53,233 bases of DNA from contig NZ_WVIC01000031.1 of the NCBI RefSeq assembly GCF_009939295.1, forward strand, positions 1 through 53,233. The letters are read 5' to 3'. The position numbers and the translations under genes are program-made. Shown in pieces: positions 44,443 to 52,886 of this stretch (position 1 is the first letter of the stretch; each line of letters starts with the position of its first letter). The notes below the pieces were generated by a model. It was not told where the DNA came from. It was given only the letters and a program-made list of their open reading frames with translations, and ran no database searches. The stretch is from Petrachloros mirabilis ULC683 (GTDB lineage Bacteria > Cyanobacteriota > Cyanobacteriia > Thermosynechococcales > Thermosynechococcaceae).

Positions 44443-45885
44443 CTAAACCTCGTTCTGATCCACGATGGGGGTACAGTTTTGCAATTGCAGGATGCCCGTG
44501 GGAATGATGCGATCGCGCTCACTAATCCCCTCCAGCACCTCTTGATCATCGCCCACAATTTTGCCCAGTTGAATCGGCTTTTGCACCGCCACCAGTTGAT
44601 CTGGCTCCACCTCGACCGGGCCACCAAAGCCAGATGCAGCAGGTTCTTCACAGCCCGACTCCCCAAACGGTGCCGCCGCAAAAATGAAGTTGCGCCCCCC
44701 CAATCGGGAAATCGCCGAGGTGGGCACCAAGACCCCCGGACGGGTACTCCAGGTCATCCGAGCCCGTACAAACTGATCAGGACGCAGATTGGCCGGGTTG
44801 CCAAAGGTCGCCCGAGCCTGCACCGATTGGGTGGTCGGATCAACATTAGGATCTACATAGGAAATTTGACCCGATTGCAGCACCCGGTTGTCGGTATTTA
44901 AAAGCTGCACGGGCAGCCCCAGCCGCAGTTCATCGGCTCGCTCCAGGGGAACCGCGATTTTAACCTCTAGCTGCTGGCTTTGGGTCAGGGAAATCAGCGA
45001 CGTGGTGCTGCTTACCATGTCTCCCACCTTGGCTGGGATATCCCCTACTACCCCACTAAAAGGAGCCGTAATCCTATAGTTACTGAGTTGAGCTTGCCCC
45101 TCGGTGACCACCGCCTGCGCTTGTTCGAGGGCACGCTGGTTGCGCTCGACCTGGGCCTGTGCACGGGTAATTCCGGCTTGCTGAGCTTGCATTTCGGCCT
45201 CCACCTGACTTTGGGTGGCTTCAGCCGTTTGCACCGCATTGAGCCGTTGATCTAGCACCTGCCGAGAAGTAGCCCCCTCTTCAAATAGAGCCTGAAATCG
45301 CTCGTATTCACGACGATTGAGCAAGACATCTGAGCGGGCAGATTCTCGACGAGCTTCCAGAGATCTTAAAGTCTGCTGGGCACTGGCCACTTCCGCCTGT
45401 GCCGTACTCACCTCTGCCCGAGCCGTTTCTACGGCTGCGGCGCGGCTGGCCACTTGAGCCTGCTGCTCTGCGGCATCAATTTGTAAGAGGGGCTGCCCAG
45501 CGGTAACAGTCTCCCCTGCCTGTACCAAAATGGCCACCACTCGCCCCGACACTTGCGGCTGCAACGTCACCGCTTCCCGCGAGTCCAGACTGGCGGCATA
45601 GTCTGAGGTATCAGAAACCGTCGCTGTGCGCGGATTAGTCAACTGCACCGGCGTGGGCTGGGCTTTCATGCCACTAAACATCAGAAATGGCATAATAAAG
45701 CGACTGTAGACCAGCCAGCCAATGCCACCAAAGACGGCTAGCCCCAGCAAGATGGGCCACAAAAATCGTCGCCATCCCGTGGAGCTAGCCTCGTTCTCAT
45801 CGACCTCAGAATCTAGGGGGCTTGGCAGAGCCTCAGGCTCCTCCACTTCCACTTGTGAACGATGTTGGGAACTGTTTTCGCCCAT
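44443..45885 (-). CDS. RND efflux periplasmic adaptor (membrane fusion protein)
   Basis: This 480-residue adaptor links the RND pump to an outer-membrane channel. It has a cytoplasmic acidic N-terminus, a membrane helix (about 37-57, RFLWPILLGLAVFGGIGWLV), a biotinyl-lipoyl-like half-motif (GRVVAILVQAGETVTAGQPL), a long coiled coil (about 110-250, rich in Ala, Gln, Glu, Arg) and a beta-barrel part (APFSGVVGDIPAKVGDMVSS, then VQARATFGNPANLRPDQFVR). The long helical hairpin suggests contact with a TolC-like channel. It precedes the permease gene by 35 nt in the same operon; no TolC gene is in the window. Confidence 0.93.
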   Translation of the reverse strand: MGENSSQHRSQVEVEEPEALPSPLDSEVDENEASSTGWRRFLWPILLGLAVFGGIGWLVYSRFIMPFLMFSGMKAQPTPVQLTNPRTATVSDTSDYAASLDSREAVTLQPQVSGRVVAILVQAGETVTAGQPLLQIDAAEQQAQVASRAAAVETARAEVSTAQAEVASAQQTLRSLEARRESARSDVLLNRREYERFQALFEEGATSRQVLDQRLNAVQTAEATQSQVEAEMQAQQAGITRAQAQVERNQRALEQAQAVVTEGQAQLSNYRITAPFSGVVGDIPAKVGDMVSSTTSLISLTQSQQLEVKIAVPLERADELRLGLPVQLLNTDNRVLQSGQISYVDPNVDPTTQSVQARATFGNPANLRPDQFVRARMTWSTRPGVLVPTSAISRLGGRNFIFAAAPFGESGCEEPAASGFGGPVEVEPDQLVAVQKPIQLGKIVGDDQEVLEGISERDRIIPTGILQLQNCTPIVDQNEV

Positions 45886-45953
45886 GTCTCTTGAAGCCTC
45901 TTGCGACGACCACCATTCTTAGAGCACCACAAATGCCCCCTTTGATGCTACAC

Positions 45954-46089
45954 GACAGCTTCGCAAATCGTCACAACGAGTCAACTTGATGCCACTGCTC
46001 CAGAGTTCATGTATGAGCTAGGGCGGCTCCAGATTCCTGTCATCAACCTAGATGACGACCCAATCGCAGACGAACTTCGCGATGACTAA
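45954..46089 (+). pseudogene. Antitoxin C-terminal remnant
   Basis: The frame just after an in-frame stop gives QLDATAPEFMYELGRLQIPV followed by INLDDDPIADELRDD, ending at 46089 and overlapping the next start codon by a few bases. The acidic tail and its position fit the 3' end of an antitoxin gene (for example UPF0175 type) preceding a DUF3368 toxin. No N-terminal part remains. Confidence 0.4.
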
Positions 46090-46363
46090 TGCCGCCATCA
46101 TCGCCGACAGCAGCCCACTTATCTCCCTTGCCATCATTGAGCAGCTTGAACTGCTGTCGCAGCTCTATCAACGGATACTCATTCCTCCAGCCGTTTGGGA
46201 TGAAGTTACCATTCAGGGCGCAGGATTACCTGGCTCACTAGCCGTGAGTCAAGCTGCTTGGCTAGAAGTTCAAATAATTTCAGCTCCTACACACAAATCC
46301 TTGACATCACGTACACCTTTCTCTAGTGACCTCTCTATACTGAAGATGGCTTGGCCTTATTGA
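46082..46363 (+). pseudogene. DUF3368 PIN-like toxin, truncated
   Basis: From ATG 46082 the frame gives 93 residues. The first 64 match DUF3368/PIN-type proteins: IIADSSPLISLAIIEQLELL, then ILIPPAVWDEVTIQGAGLPG, with the first catalytic Asp in ADSSPL. The family is normally about 155 residues and has further acidic residues in a C-terminal DPGEAEA-like segment. Here the sequence departs after AWLEVQ (IISAPTHKSLTSRTPFSSDL) and stops, so the active site is incomplete. It belongs with the antitoxin remnant directly upstream. The locus is probably dead. Confidence 0.7.
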
Positions 46364-46477
46364 AACCACCCTGGCCATTTCCAGACAGACCCATCGTGAA
46401 GCGTCCTCTTTTGCTGCCCACCTTTCTGACGATGTTGCTTACGTCAAGGTATTCGTCTTCCTTCCGTTCAAGAGTTT

Positions 46478-49045
46478 TTGCCTGTGTCTTCTGAACACAC
46501 AACCCTCGCTGATTTTGTGCAAAAAACCTGGACGTTGGCAGCAACGACCTCTTTGGCAGAAACTCTTCAGATTGTACAGCAATGGCAGATCCACACCCCA
46601 GATGCTCCTTCAACCGATCGCGTCGTGGTGGTAGATGCCCAGCAAAAAGCCTTCGGATTGCTCTCGATAGCACAACTCCTAGCAAAAGTCTGCCTCGCAG
46701 ATCGGCAGACTCATCACCAAGAGCCGATTCAGATCCTGGCACAGGGGCTTCTACACCCCATCTGGCCACTGTCAGTCAATCTCACCCCCTTAGAGGTTTG
46801 GCACCAGTGGCAAGTGCTACCAGATGTGACTGAGCTGACCTGGGGTGTCATCCATCCGGATTCGGAAGAATTTTTGGGGCTCCTAGATCTTTCCCGCCTA
46901 CAGCAGTCCTTTACAGCAGTAGAACTGGGTTATCCAGCCACTAACTCCCATCAAATTGCTACCTGGACGCCGCAAGTGTTGAACGCACTAGTGGGCTTGT
47001 TTGAACAGTTGCCCACACCACTCTTGCTCCAGACAACCCGTGGCGAAGTAATTACCCGCAACTTGGCCTGGCGACAGCAGGTAGACCCGATGATCTCACC
47101 CAGCCAGATTGCCCAGACCAATCCCCAGACCTTCTCTCCTGCCTCTCCCCACTTTTGGGGACGCTGCCACCGGGGCGACCTGCCCAACTCACTGGTCTGT
47201 ACTTACTCCCTTCAGGATGGCCAGGAGCAAATTTGGCAATTTCACAAGGTGCCCGTGGCCCTGCTAAACCCCACAGAAACAAGCCATTCCCCCCGCCAGC
47301 TCGAAGATGGATCCATTTCAGAGATCTCCTCTGTTGCCCCTGAATCAACTGAACTCTGGATCACCCAGGCTCAAGATGTGACCGATACTCACCACTTAGT
47401 CCCAGAATTAGAAGCCAAAAATGCAGATTTAATGCTGCTCAATTCTCTCAATGAAGATTTTTTGGCGGAGTTGAGCCACGATATCAAAACCCCCTTAACT
47501 GCTCTAGTAGGTCTGTCTAACGTTCTGCAAGAAAAACGACTGGGAACCCTGAGCCAACGGCAAACCAAGTACCTTCAGCTCATCTATCAGAAAAGTCAGC
47601 AGTTGTTGCTCATTATGAATGACTTGCTTGATCTCACCCAAATTCGCACTCAACGACTGATGCTGCACCCCGAAACAGTGGAGATCGAGTCCCTGTGCCA
47701 AGACGCGATTACCCAGGCACTCCGACGACACTCTCTGGAACAAGGCACTCCCCATCCCCCTGATTTAGTGATTCCGGTCAACATTGACCCTGAACTCACC
47801 GATGTCGTAGCTGACCCATCTCGGCTACGGCAGAGCCTTGTGCTGTTACTCTGTCAGTCACTCGGACTGATCACAGCGTCTGATCAGATAGGGCTACAGG
47901 TGAAGAACTGGGGTCGATGGGTTGCCTGGACGGTTTGGGACACGGGTATGGGGATTCCCAGTGCCCAACAGCATCTCATCTTTCAAACTCCAGTTGTTTT
48001 TGAGGCATCTCCCACCAAGCTCTACCAAACCCGTCTAGGCTTTATCTTGGCACGGCGTTTAGCCCAACTCCAAGGGGGAGATGTCACCTTTTTGTCCACC
48101 CCCCAGCAACCTAACCACATGACTTTGCTGCTGCCAGCAAAACTGCCCCAGGCCATAAGTCAAAATGCTGATCCTGGCAACGCTTGCCTGGTCTTGGTGA
48201 TTGCCGCGATGCCTGCGCTGATTACCGAACTCCATCAGATTTTGGGGGAACTGGATGCCCAGTTGGTGGTGGCTCGTTCTGGCCCTGAAGCTCTGGAAAA
48301 AAGCCGTCAACTCCTACCTCAGCTGATCTTTCTGCACTTGCCCCTCCCCTATATCTCTGGTTGGGATGTTCTGACCTTACTGAAGCGAGATACGATCACT
48401 CGCTCTATTCCGGTGGTGATCATAGGGGATGTGCCCGATTTCCAACGGACTCGGCTTGAGATTAGTGAATCTCTGAGCCTGCCGTTGCAACCAGAAGCGG
48501 TGCAAGGGAGTTTACGGCGCTTAGGGTTGATCACGACGGCTGCCTCAGAATCTGCTCAACACCCTTCAGCTTCAGTGTCAGAAATGGCTGGGACAAAGGG
48601 ACTGGAGAGTACTCTTGATCCTGAGAGCGCTATGACCATTCTGCACTTGGAAGACTTGACCTCACCGCAGGATCAAAGTGCATGGCATCATGAAGCCCAG
48701 GTTAGTCATTATCTGCACCGTCAGGGCTGTCGGGTGATTGCGGCTACTGATATTGAGCAGGCAGAACTCCTGGCAACCATCTGGCGACCCCAGGTGGTTT
48801 TATACACCAGTCCCCATCCCCAACTGATTGCGACCCTAGAGCGTCATTCTCCCTTAAGTCAGCTTCCTTTTGTGGTACTTCATACTGAGGTAATACAACA
48901 ACTTGATCCTAGTTTGCGGCTCAATGTGTTCTTGGTACCGCTGGCAGAAGGATGGGAACATGCCTCAACAAGGGCTAGCGCTAACCTATTGTTGGAAACC
49001 GTGAAGGCTGCTGCCGATTTGCTGACGCTGCAGTCACAGGAGTAA
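46478..49045 (+). CDS. Sensor-kinase-like protein with CBS pair, degenerate ATPase and two pseudo-receivers
   Basis: The frame gives 855 residues from a TTG at 46478 (GTG 46484 is an alternative; no ATG is available). Order: a CBS-like pair (about 8-150; VVVVDAQQKAFGLLSIAQLL), a PAS-like region (about 165-310), HisKA with His334 (ELSHDIKTPLTAL), then an HATPase-like domain. In the latter the N-box reads SLVLLLCQSLGLI, lacking the usual Asn; DTGMGIP remains; the G2 box reads QTRLGFILA instead of GTGLGLA. Two receiver-like domains follow: His620 stands at the phospho-acceptor (LIFLHLPLP) in the first, and Thr (VVLYTSPHP) in the second. Probably a regulatory pseudokinase or a phosphate-independent scaffold. 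Confidence 0.8.
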   Translation: MPVSSEHTTLADFVQKTWTLAATTSLAETLQIVQQWQIHTPDAPSTDRVVVVDAQQKAFGLLSIAQLLAKVCLADRQTHHQEPIQILAQGLLHPIWPLSVNLTPLEVWHQWQVLPDVTELTWGVIHPDSEEFLGLLDLSRLQQSFTAVELGYPATNSHQIATWTPQVLNALVGLFEQLPTPLLLQTTRGEVITRNLAWRQQVDPMISPSQIAQTNPQTFSPASPHFWGRCHRGDLPNSLVCTYSLQDGQEQIWQFHKVPVALLNPTETSHSPRQLEDGSISEISSVAPESTELWITQAQDVTDTHHLVPELEAKNADLMLLNSLNEDFLAELSHDIKTPLTALVGLSNVLQEKRLGTLSQRQTKYLQLIYQKSQQLLLIMNDLLDLTQIRTQRLMLHPETVEIESLCQDAITQALRRHSLEQGTPHPPDLVIPVNIDPELTDVVADPSRLRQSLVLLLCQSLGLITASDQIGLQVKNWGRWVAWTVWDTGMGIPSAQQHLIFQTPVVFEASPTKLYQTRLGFILARRLAQLQGGDVTFLSTPQQPNHMTLLLPAKLPQAISQNADPGNACLVLVIAAMPALITELHQILGELDAQLVVARSGPEALEKSRQLLPQLIFLHLPLPYISGWDVLTLLKRDTITRSIPVVIIGDVPDFQRTRLEISESLSLPLQPEAVQGSLRRLGLITTAASESAQHPSASVSEMAGTKGLESTLDPESAMTILHLEDLTSPQDQSAWHHEAQVSHYLHRQGCRVIAATDIEQAELLATIWRPQVVLYTSPHPQLIATLERHSPLSQLPFVVLHTEVIQQLDPSLRLNVFLVPLAEGWEHASTRASANLLLETVKAAADLLTLQSQE

Positions 49046-49075
49046 CCACAATCGGGATCTCTGCTGAGATATCCT

Positions 49076-49783
49076 TTATCCCATTCGTTCTTGCAGAGCC
49101 ATAGCATCAGGTTCAAGCACATCGGCAACCGCCTGAACTGTGTCCCATCCCAGTCCTTTACGGAGCACCCTGGGCTCAGACTGGCACAAGTCCAAAATAG
49201 TAGAGACTTTGACTGTGGGGGGTTGACCGTTGTCTACAATAATATCAACGCTCTTCTGGAAGCGGTCAAAGAGTTCAGCTTGGGACAAGTTTCCATCTAA
49301 AGGTTCACTGTCTAAGGGGTCTAGCTCACTGTCCGAGTGGGCTAGGGGTGCTGAGGTGGAAATCACCGGATTCCCTAAAACTTGCAAGAGCGCCTGGCAG
49401 ACGGTGTGGCTGGGCACCCGAATGCCGGTGCTCTTCCGTTTGGGATTTTGCACCAGACGCGGCACCAACTTAGTAGCAGGCAGCAAAAAGGTAAAGGGAC
49501 CAGGAACTAGACGCTTCATCGTGCGGTAGGCGGCATCGGTGACTTGGGCATAGCGGGCAATATCTGACAGGGAGGGGCACAAAAAGGTCAACGGTTTGTC
49601 GTTGGAGAGCTGTTTCAATTGTCTGACCCGCTGCACAGCGGCCTTGGAATTCAAGTCACAGCCAATGGCGTAGACTGTATCCGTGGGATAGAGCATGATG
49701 GCACCTGCCAACAGTTCGGTGCAAATTTGTTCAATGGTGCGCGTTTGAGGATTATCAGGGTGAACCGTAAAAATATGAGCCAT
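49076..49783 (-). CDS. YrdC/Sua5-family protein
   Basis: The Sua5/YrdC/YciO family includes threonylcarbamoyl-AMP synthase, which starts t6A modification of ANN-decoding tRNAs. The 235 residues contain GAIMLYPTDTVYAIGCDLNS, RQLKQLSNDKPLTFLCPS, KRLVPGPFTFLLPATKLVP, STGIRVPSHTVCQALL and NPVISTSAPLAHSD, all in order. It lacks the extra Sua5 C-terminal domain. Members of this size can be either TsaC or the YciO subgroup; KR-S-TGIRVP and its spacing look closest to the YciO type. It is convergent with the sensor-kinase-like gene. Confidence 0.85.
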   Translation of the reverse strand: MAHIFTVHPDNPQTRTIEQICTELLAGAIMLYPTDTVYAIGCDLNSKAAVQRVRQLKQLSNDKPLTFLCPSLSDIARYAQVTDAAYRTMKRLVPGPFTFLLPATKLVPRLVQNPKRKSTGIRVPSHTVCQALLQVLGNPVISTSAPLAHSDSELDPLDSEPLDGNLSQAELFDRFQKSVDIIVDNGQPPTVKVSTILDLCQSEPRVLRKGLGWDTVQAVADVLEPDAMALQERMG

Positions 49784-49923
49784 GTTCTCTGCTTGAGCTT
49801 GAGTAAAGAATGCCGAGCATCAGATGGAACTCTTCCTTGATCAACCCCTATGAGCCAGAAAACATCCTCAAATCCACACGGATTTTCCGGCCTGTCCCTT
49901 GGGAGTAAGCACCACTGACTTCT

Positions 49924-50140
49924 ATGACCAACGTAGCCTATCTTGAGTACCCCACAGGCATGTCTGGCAATATGTGTCTGGCAGAAGTACTGCTTGATGT
50001 GGGGGTGCCCTTGGCCCATCTCCAAGCTCAGTTGGCGCGCCTGAAGCTGGTTAAAGTCTATGACTAGAGCCGGTGCATTTTGATGGCGCGGACGATGCCA
50101 TTGTCGATATTGTGTGCACCTGCTTGGGTCTGGACTGGTT
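49924..50140 (+). pseudogene. Decayed duplicate fragment of larC
   Basis: Bases 49924-50067 encode 47 residues (MTNVAYLEYPTGMSGNMCLA, then DVGVPLAHLQAQLARLKLVK) almost the same as the start of the intact larC at 51170, then a TAG. From 50068 to 50140 the DNA resumes similarity with the larC region for VHFHEVGATDAIIDIVGTCL (GCATTTTGATGGCGCGGACG), so about 65 codons are deleted. The match begins a few bases upstream of the ATG (ACTTCT). It is a partial, broken copy, separated from intact larC by the MntA/HepT genes and a MITE. Confidence 0.85.
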
Positions 50141-50173
50141 ACTATAGAGGCAACAGCAGTCAAACATGTTCTC

Positions 50174-50524
50174 ATGTCCTTCAATACCGATATCCTCGAT
50201 GCTGCATTAGGCCGTCGTCGCCAGGAGCATGAGCAGCAGCGACTGATGGCTCTAGAGGGGACAATTCAATGGCTAGAAACCCAAGGTGGCCAGTATGGGA
50301 TTAACCGAGCCTATCTCTTCGGCTCTGTCCTCTGGCCTTACCGATTTATCCCGCGATCGGATGTTGATGTGGCAGTGGAGCAAATAAAGCCAGAGTCATT
50401 CTTTGTTGCCTTGGCTGCCCTATCGGAGGCATTAGAACGAGACATAGACTTGGTGGAACTGTCTAGATGTCATTTTGCTGATCGCATTCGCCAGCAGGGG
50501 ATGCTATGGAAACGCAAAATCTAG
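50174..50524 (+). CDS. mntA: MntA-type nucleotidyltransferase antitoxin
   Basis: MntA-type antitoxins (minimal nucleotidyltransferases) inactivate HepT toxins by adenylylating them near the active site. From ATG 50174 the protein has 116 residues: MSFNTDILDAALGRRRQEHE, then YLFGSVLWPYRFIPRSDVDVAVE, the GSx10DxD nucleotidyltransferase motif, with a further acidic residue in ERDIDLVEL. The frame is open to 50114 but that part lies inside the larC fragment. The stop lies 19 nt inside the HepT gene, the usual order and overlap. Confidence 0.88.
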   Translation: MSFNTDILDAALGRRRQEHEQQRLMALEGTIQWLETQGGQYGINRAYLFGSVLWPYRFIPRSDVDVAVEQIKPESFFVALAALSEALERDIDLVELSRCHFADRIRQQGMLWKRKI

Positions 50525-50991
50525 CTGTTTTTCAGGCAGATATTGCCGCTCAATGTCAGGCTATTGAGGGCGTTTTTGTCAGCTTGGAGCAGCGAGCCGT
50601 AGGACTGACACCAGAGAGTCCAGAGAAGCTGGAAAGTGTCGCCTACCAACTGCATAATTTTTACAGCGCCATCGAAGATTTGTTCAGAATTATTGCTAAT
50701 TTTTTTGAAAACAATGTTTCAGAGACTGCTCGTTGGCATAGTTTGTTGCTCCAGCGCATGACTCAACCTGTGCAAGGCATTCGACCGGCAGTGATCACCG
50801 CAGAGAGCTATGCGCTGCTGAATGCTCTCAGAGGATTTCGGCACTTTTTCCGCCATGCTTATGGAGTTTCTATTGAGTTTGCTCAGCTTCAAAGTAATTT
50901 ACAAAAAGCTCGACAGTTGAAGCCAATGGTTGATAAAGACATCCAAGCTTTTTTGCAAGCTTTGTCTTCTGATAGTGCAGGAAATACGTGA
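50506..50991 (+). CDS. hepT: HepT-type HEPN ribonuclease toxin
   Basis: HepT is a HEPN-domain RNase toxin partnered by MntA. The 161 helical residues contain the family motif R-x4-H-x-Y as Arg112, His117 and Tyr119 (RGFRHFFRHAYGV), with YQLHNFYSAIEDLFRIIANF in the first half. Tyr119 would be the residue near which the antitoxin places AMP. The gene overlaps mntA by 19 nt and starts METQNLAVFQ. It is intact. Just downstream is a family A MITE. Confidence 0.88.
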   Translation: METQNLAVFQADIAAQCQAIEGVFVSLEQRAVGLTPESPEKLESVAYQLHNFYSAIEDLFRIIANFFENNVSETARWHSLLLQRMTQPVQGIRPAVITAESYALLNALRGFRHFFRHAYGVSIEFAQLQSNLQKARQLKPMVDKDIQAFLQALSSDSAGNT

Positions 50992-50997
50992 AAATGT

Positions 50998-51105
50998 TAT
51001 GGCGGTTCTCACCTGAGTAAGGTACGGGGTGTGGGGGTTCCACCCCCACGCAGGGGGCACTGCCCCCTGCGCCCCATGTACTCCATTGATCTGAAACCCG
51101 CTATA
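50998..51105 (-). repeat. MITE-like repeat, family A, copy 3
   Basis: This 108-bp unit has ends TATGGCGGTT and ACCCGCTATA (one or two changes from copies 1 and 2) and the same internal palindromes. It lies between hepT and intact larC, and probably over the larC promoter region. Confidence 0.82.
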
Positions 51106-51169
51106 GTTTTGCTGACAAGATTTTCCAGTTAATCCGACTATCTTTTAAGTGGGAGAGCTATTTACTTCT

Positions 51170-52417
51170 ATGACCAACGTAGCCTATCTTGAGTGCGCCA
51201 CTGGCATTGCTGGCAATATGTGCCTGGGGGCACTGCTCGATGGGGGGGTACCCCTGGCTTATCTCCAAACTCAGTTGGCGCGCCTGAAGCTGGTTGAAGC
51301 CTATGATTTGCAGGTCACTACTGTAAAGCAGGGGGGGCAACAGGCGACTCAGGTGACGGTGGAGATCAATGCTCCCAATGCGATTGCCCACCGTCATTTG
51401 CCTGAAATTGAGGCGCTCTTGGGGCGCTCTGATCTGCCCGCCTCGGTATTGGCAAACAGTCTCGCAGTTTTCAAAACTTTGGCCATTGCTGAGGGAGCTG
51501 TGCATGGGGTGCCTCCAGAGTCGGTGCATTTTCATGAGGTGGGCGCGACCGATGCCATTATCGATATTGTGGGCACTTGCTTGGGTCTGGACTGGCTGGG
51601 GGTTGAGTATTTGGTGTGCTCTCCCATGCCCACAGGCGGCGGCACGGTGCGAGCGGCCCATGGGCAACTGCCCGTGCCGGTGCCCGCTGTCTTGAAGCTT
51701 TGGGAGCAGCGACAGGTGCCTGTTTATGACAATGGCATTGCGCGGGAGCTGGTGACGCCTACGGGGGCTGCGATCGCACTCACCCTGGCCGACAGCTTTG
51801 GCCCTCCCCCAGCCATGACCTTAGAGCGGGTGGGTCTGGGTGCGGGAACCCATGTCTTACCCCTTCCCAATCTCCTGAGGCTCTGGCTAGGCAAAGCCAC
51901 CGCCTCTGCCCTTGAGTCACCATTTGAGGCCAACCTAGAAGTGATCACGGTCTTGGAAACCCAACTGGATGACCTCACCCCCCAGGCCATTGGCTATGCC
52001 TATGATGCCCTTTTTGCCGCAGGTGCCCTAGATGTATTTACCCAAGCCATTGGCATGAAAAAATCACGCCCAGGGCTGTTGCTCACGGTCATTTGCCCCC
52101 CCAACAAGGTTTCCGCTTGCGAGACCGTGCTGTTTCGAGAAACCAGCACCCTAGGCATTCGCCGCACCCAGCAGCAGCGCCATGCCCTCCGCCGAGAGCA
52201 CCGTGTCGTCGAGACCCCCTGGGGGTCTGTCGGCATTAAACTTGCCTGGCACAAAAATACCTTGGTCAACGTCAACCCCGAGTATGAGGACTGTGCCCAA
52301 CTGGCACAGCAGCATCAACGAACCTGGCAAGAGATCCAGCATTTAGCTCTGACAGCTTGGTATCAGCAGCAAAGTGCTGTTTGTAGTGATATTCGGGCTG
52401 CTCACCCACAAACTTGA
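51170..52417 (+). CDS. larC: LarC nickel-insertion protein (P2TMN nickel chelatase)
   Basis: LarC inserts nickel into the pyridinium-3,5-bisthiocarboxylic mononucleotide, finishing the cofactor of lactate racemase and related LarA enzymes. The 415 residues from ATG 51170 show MTNVAYLECATGIAGNMCLG, ESVHFHEVGATDAIIDIVGT, SPMPTGGGTVRAAHGQLPVP, ELVTPTGAAIALTLADSFGP, and ETQLDDLTPQAIGYAYDAL with the Asp/Glu-rich site. The ATG matches the start of the decayed duplicate at 49924. No larA, larB or larE is in the window, so the user enzyme is elsewhere, or the protein serves another role. Confidence 0.9.
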   Translation: MTNVAYLECATGIAGNMCLGALLDGGVPLAYLQTQLARLKLVEAYDLQVTTVKQGGQQATQVTVEINAPNAIAHRHLPEIEALLGRSDLPASVLANSLAVFKTLAIAEGAVHGVPPESVHFHEVGATDAIIDIVGTCLGLDWLGVEYLVCSPMPTGGGTVRAAHGQLPVPVPAVLKLWEQRQVPVYDNGIARELVTPTGAAIALTLADSFGPPPAMTLERVGLGAGTHVLPLPNLLRLWLGKATASALESPFEANLEVITVLETQLDDLTPQAIGYAYDALFAAGALDVFTQAIGMKKSRPGLLLTVICPPNKVSACETVLFRETSTLGIRRTQQQRHALRREHRVVETPWGSVGIKLAWHKNTLVNVNPEYEDCAQLAQQHQRTWQEIQHLALTAWYQQQSAVCSDIRAAHPQT

Positions 52418-52520
52418 TCCAAATCACTGCTTGAGAACCCACTGGCCTCTAAGCTGAAATTAGCGAATGGCAGCTCTGCCAGATTCATCCCCTTCCATTT
52501 TTCTGTACAGAGAGAACCCT

Positions 52521-52886
52521 ATGTCAGTGAAATCCCTTGCATTTGTCACCACTGCTTGTTTGATCACCCTATCTGCCCCTGCCACCCAGGTGGCTACAGC
52601 TCAAGGTGGACTGCCGGAGGAAACCGAAATCAATCTGGTCACTCAAGTGAGTAAACAGTTGGCAACCAACATTTCCGGACAGTCTTGCGATCAATTTGCT
52701 CAGCTTCTGAGCACCATCAAGCCTGGTACTACGACCACCGATCCCAATTCCTTAATCGGTAATTTGCTCAACTCGGTGCGCACGAAGCCAAATCTGCGAG
52801 CCATTGCTGTCAGTGAATTGGGCGAGCCCCTGATTACCAAACTCCTAGACTGCAATATGATTCCAATTGAGGCGCTCATGCCCTAG
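52521..52886 (+). CDS. Hypothetical secreted protein
   Basis: From ATG 52521 the protein has 121 residues: a signal peptide MSVKSLAFVTTACLITLSAP, with cleavage likely after VATA, and a mature part of about 93 residues with two cysteines (SGQSCDQFAQ, LLDCNM) that could form a disulfide. The remaining sequence is helical and Thr/Ser-rich (KPGTTTTDPNSLIGNLL). I do not recognise the family. A frame is open to 52467 but the signal-peptide start is preferred. It is monocistronic, followed by family C repeats. Confidence 0.65.
   Translation: MSVKSLAFVTTACLITLSAPATQVATAQGGLPEETEINLVTQVSKQLATNISGQSCDQFAQLLSTIKPGTTTTDPNSLIGNLLNSVRTKPNLRAIAVSELGEPLITKLLDCNMIPIEALMP

Noticed and set aside
49651-50184. 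177-codon minus-strand ORF
   Set aside because: It runs antisense through the YrdC gene start, the larC fragment and the mntA start, and its residues look random.
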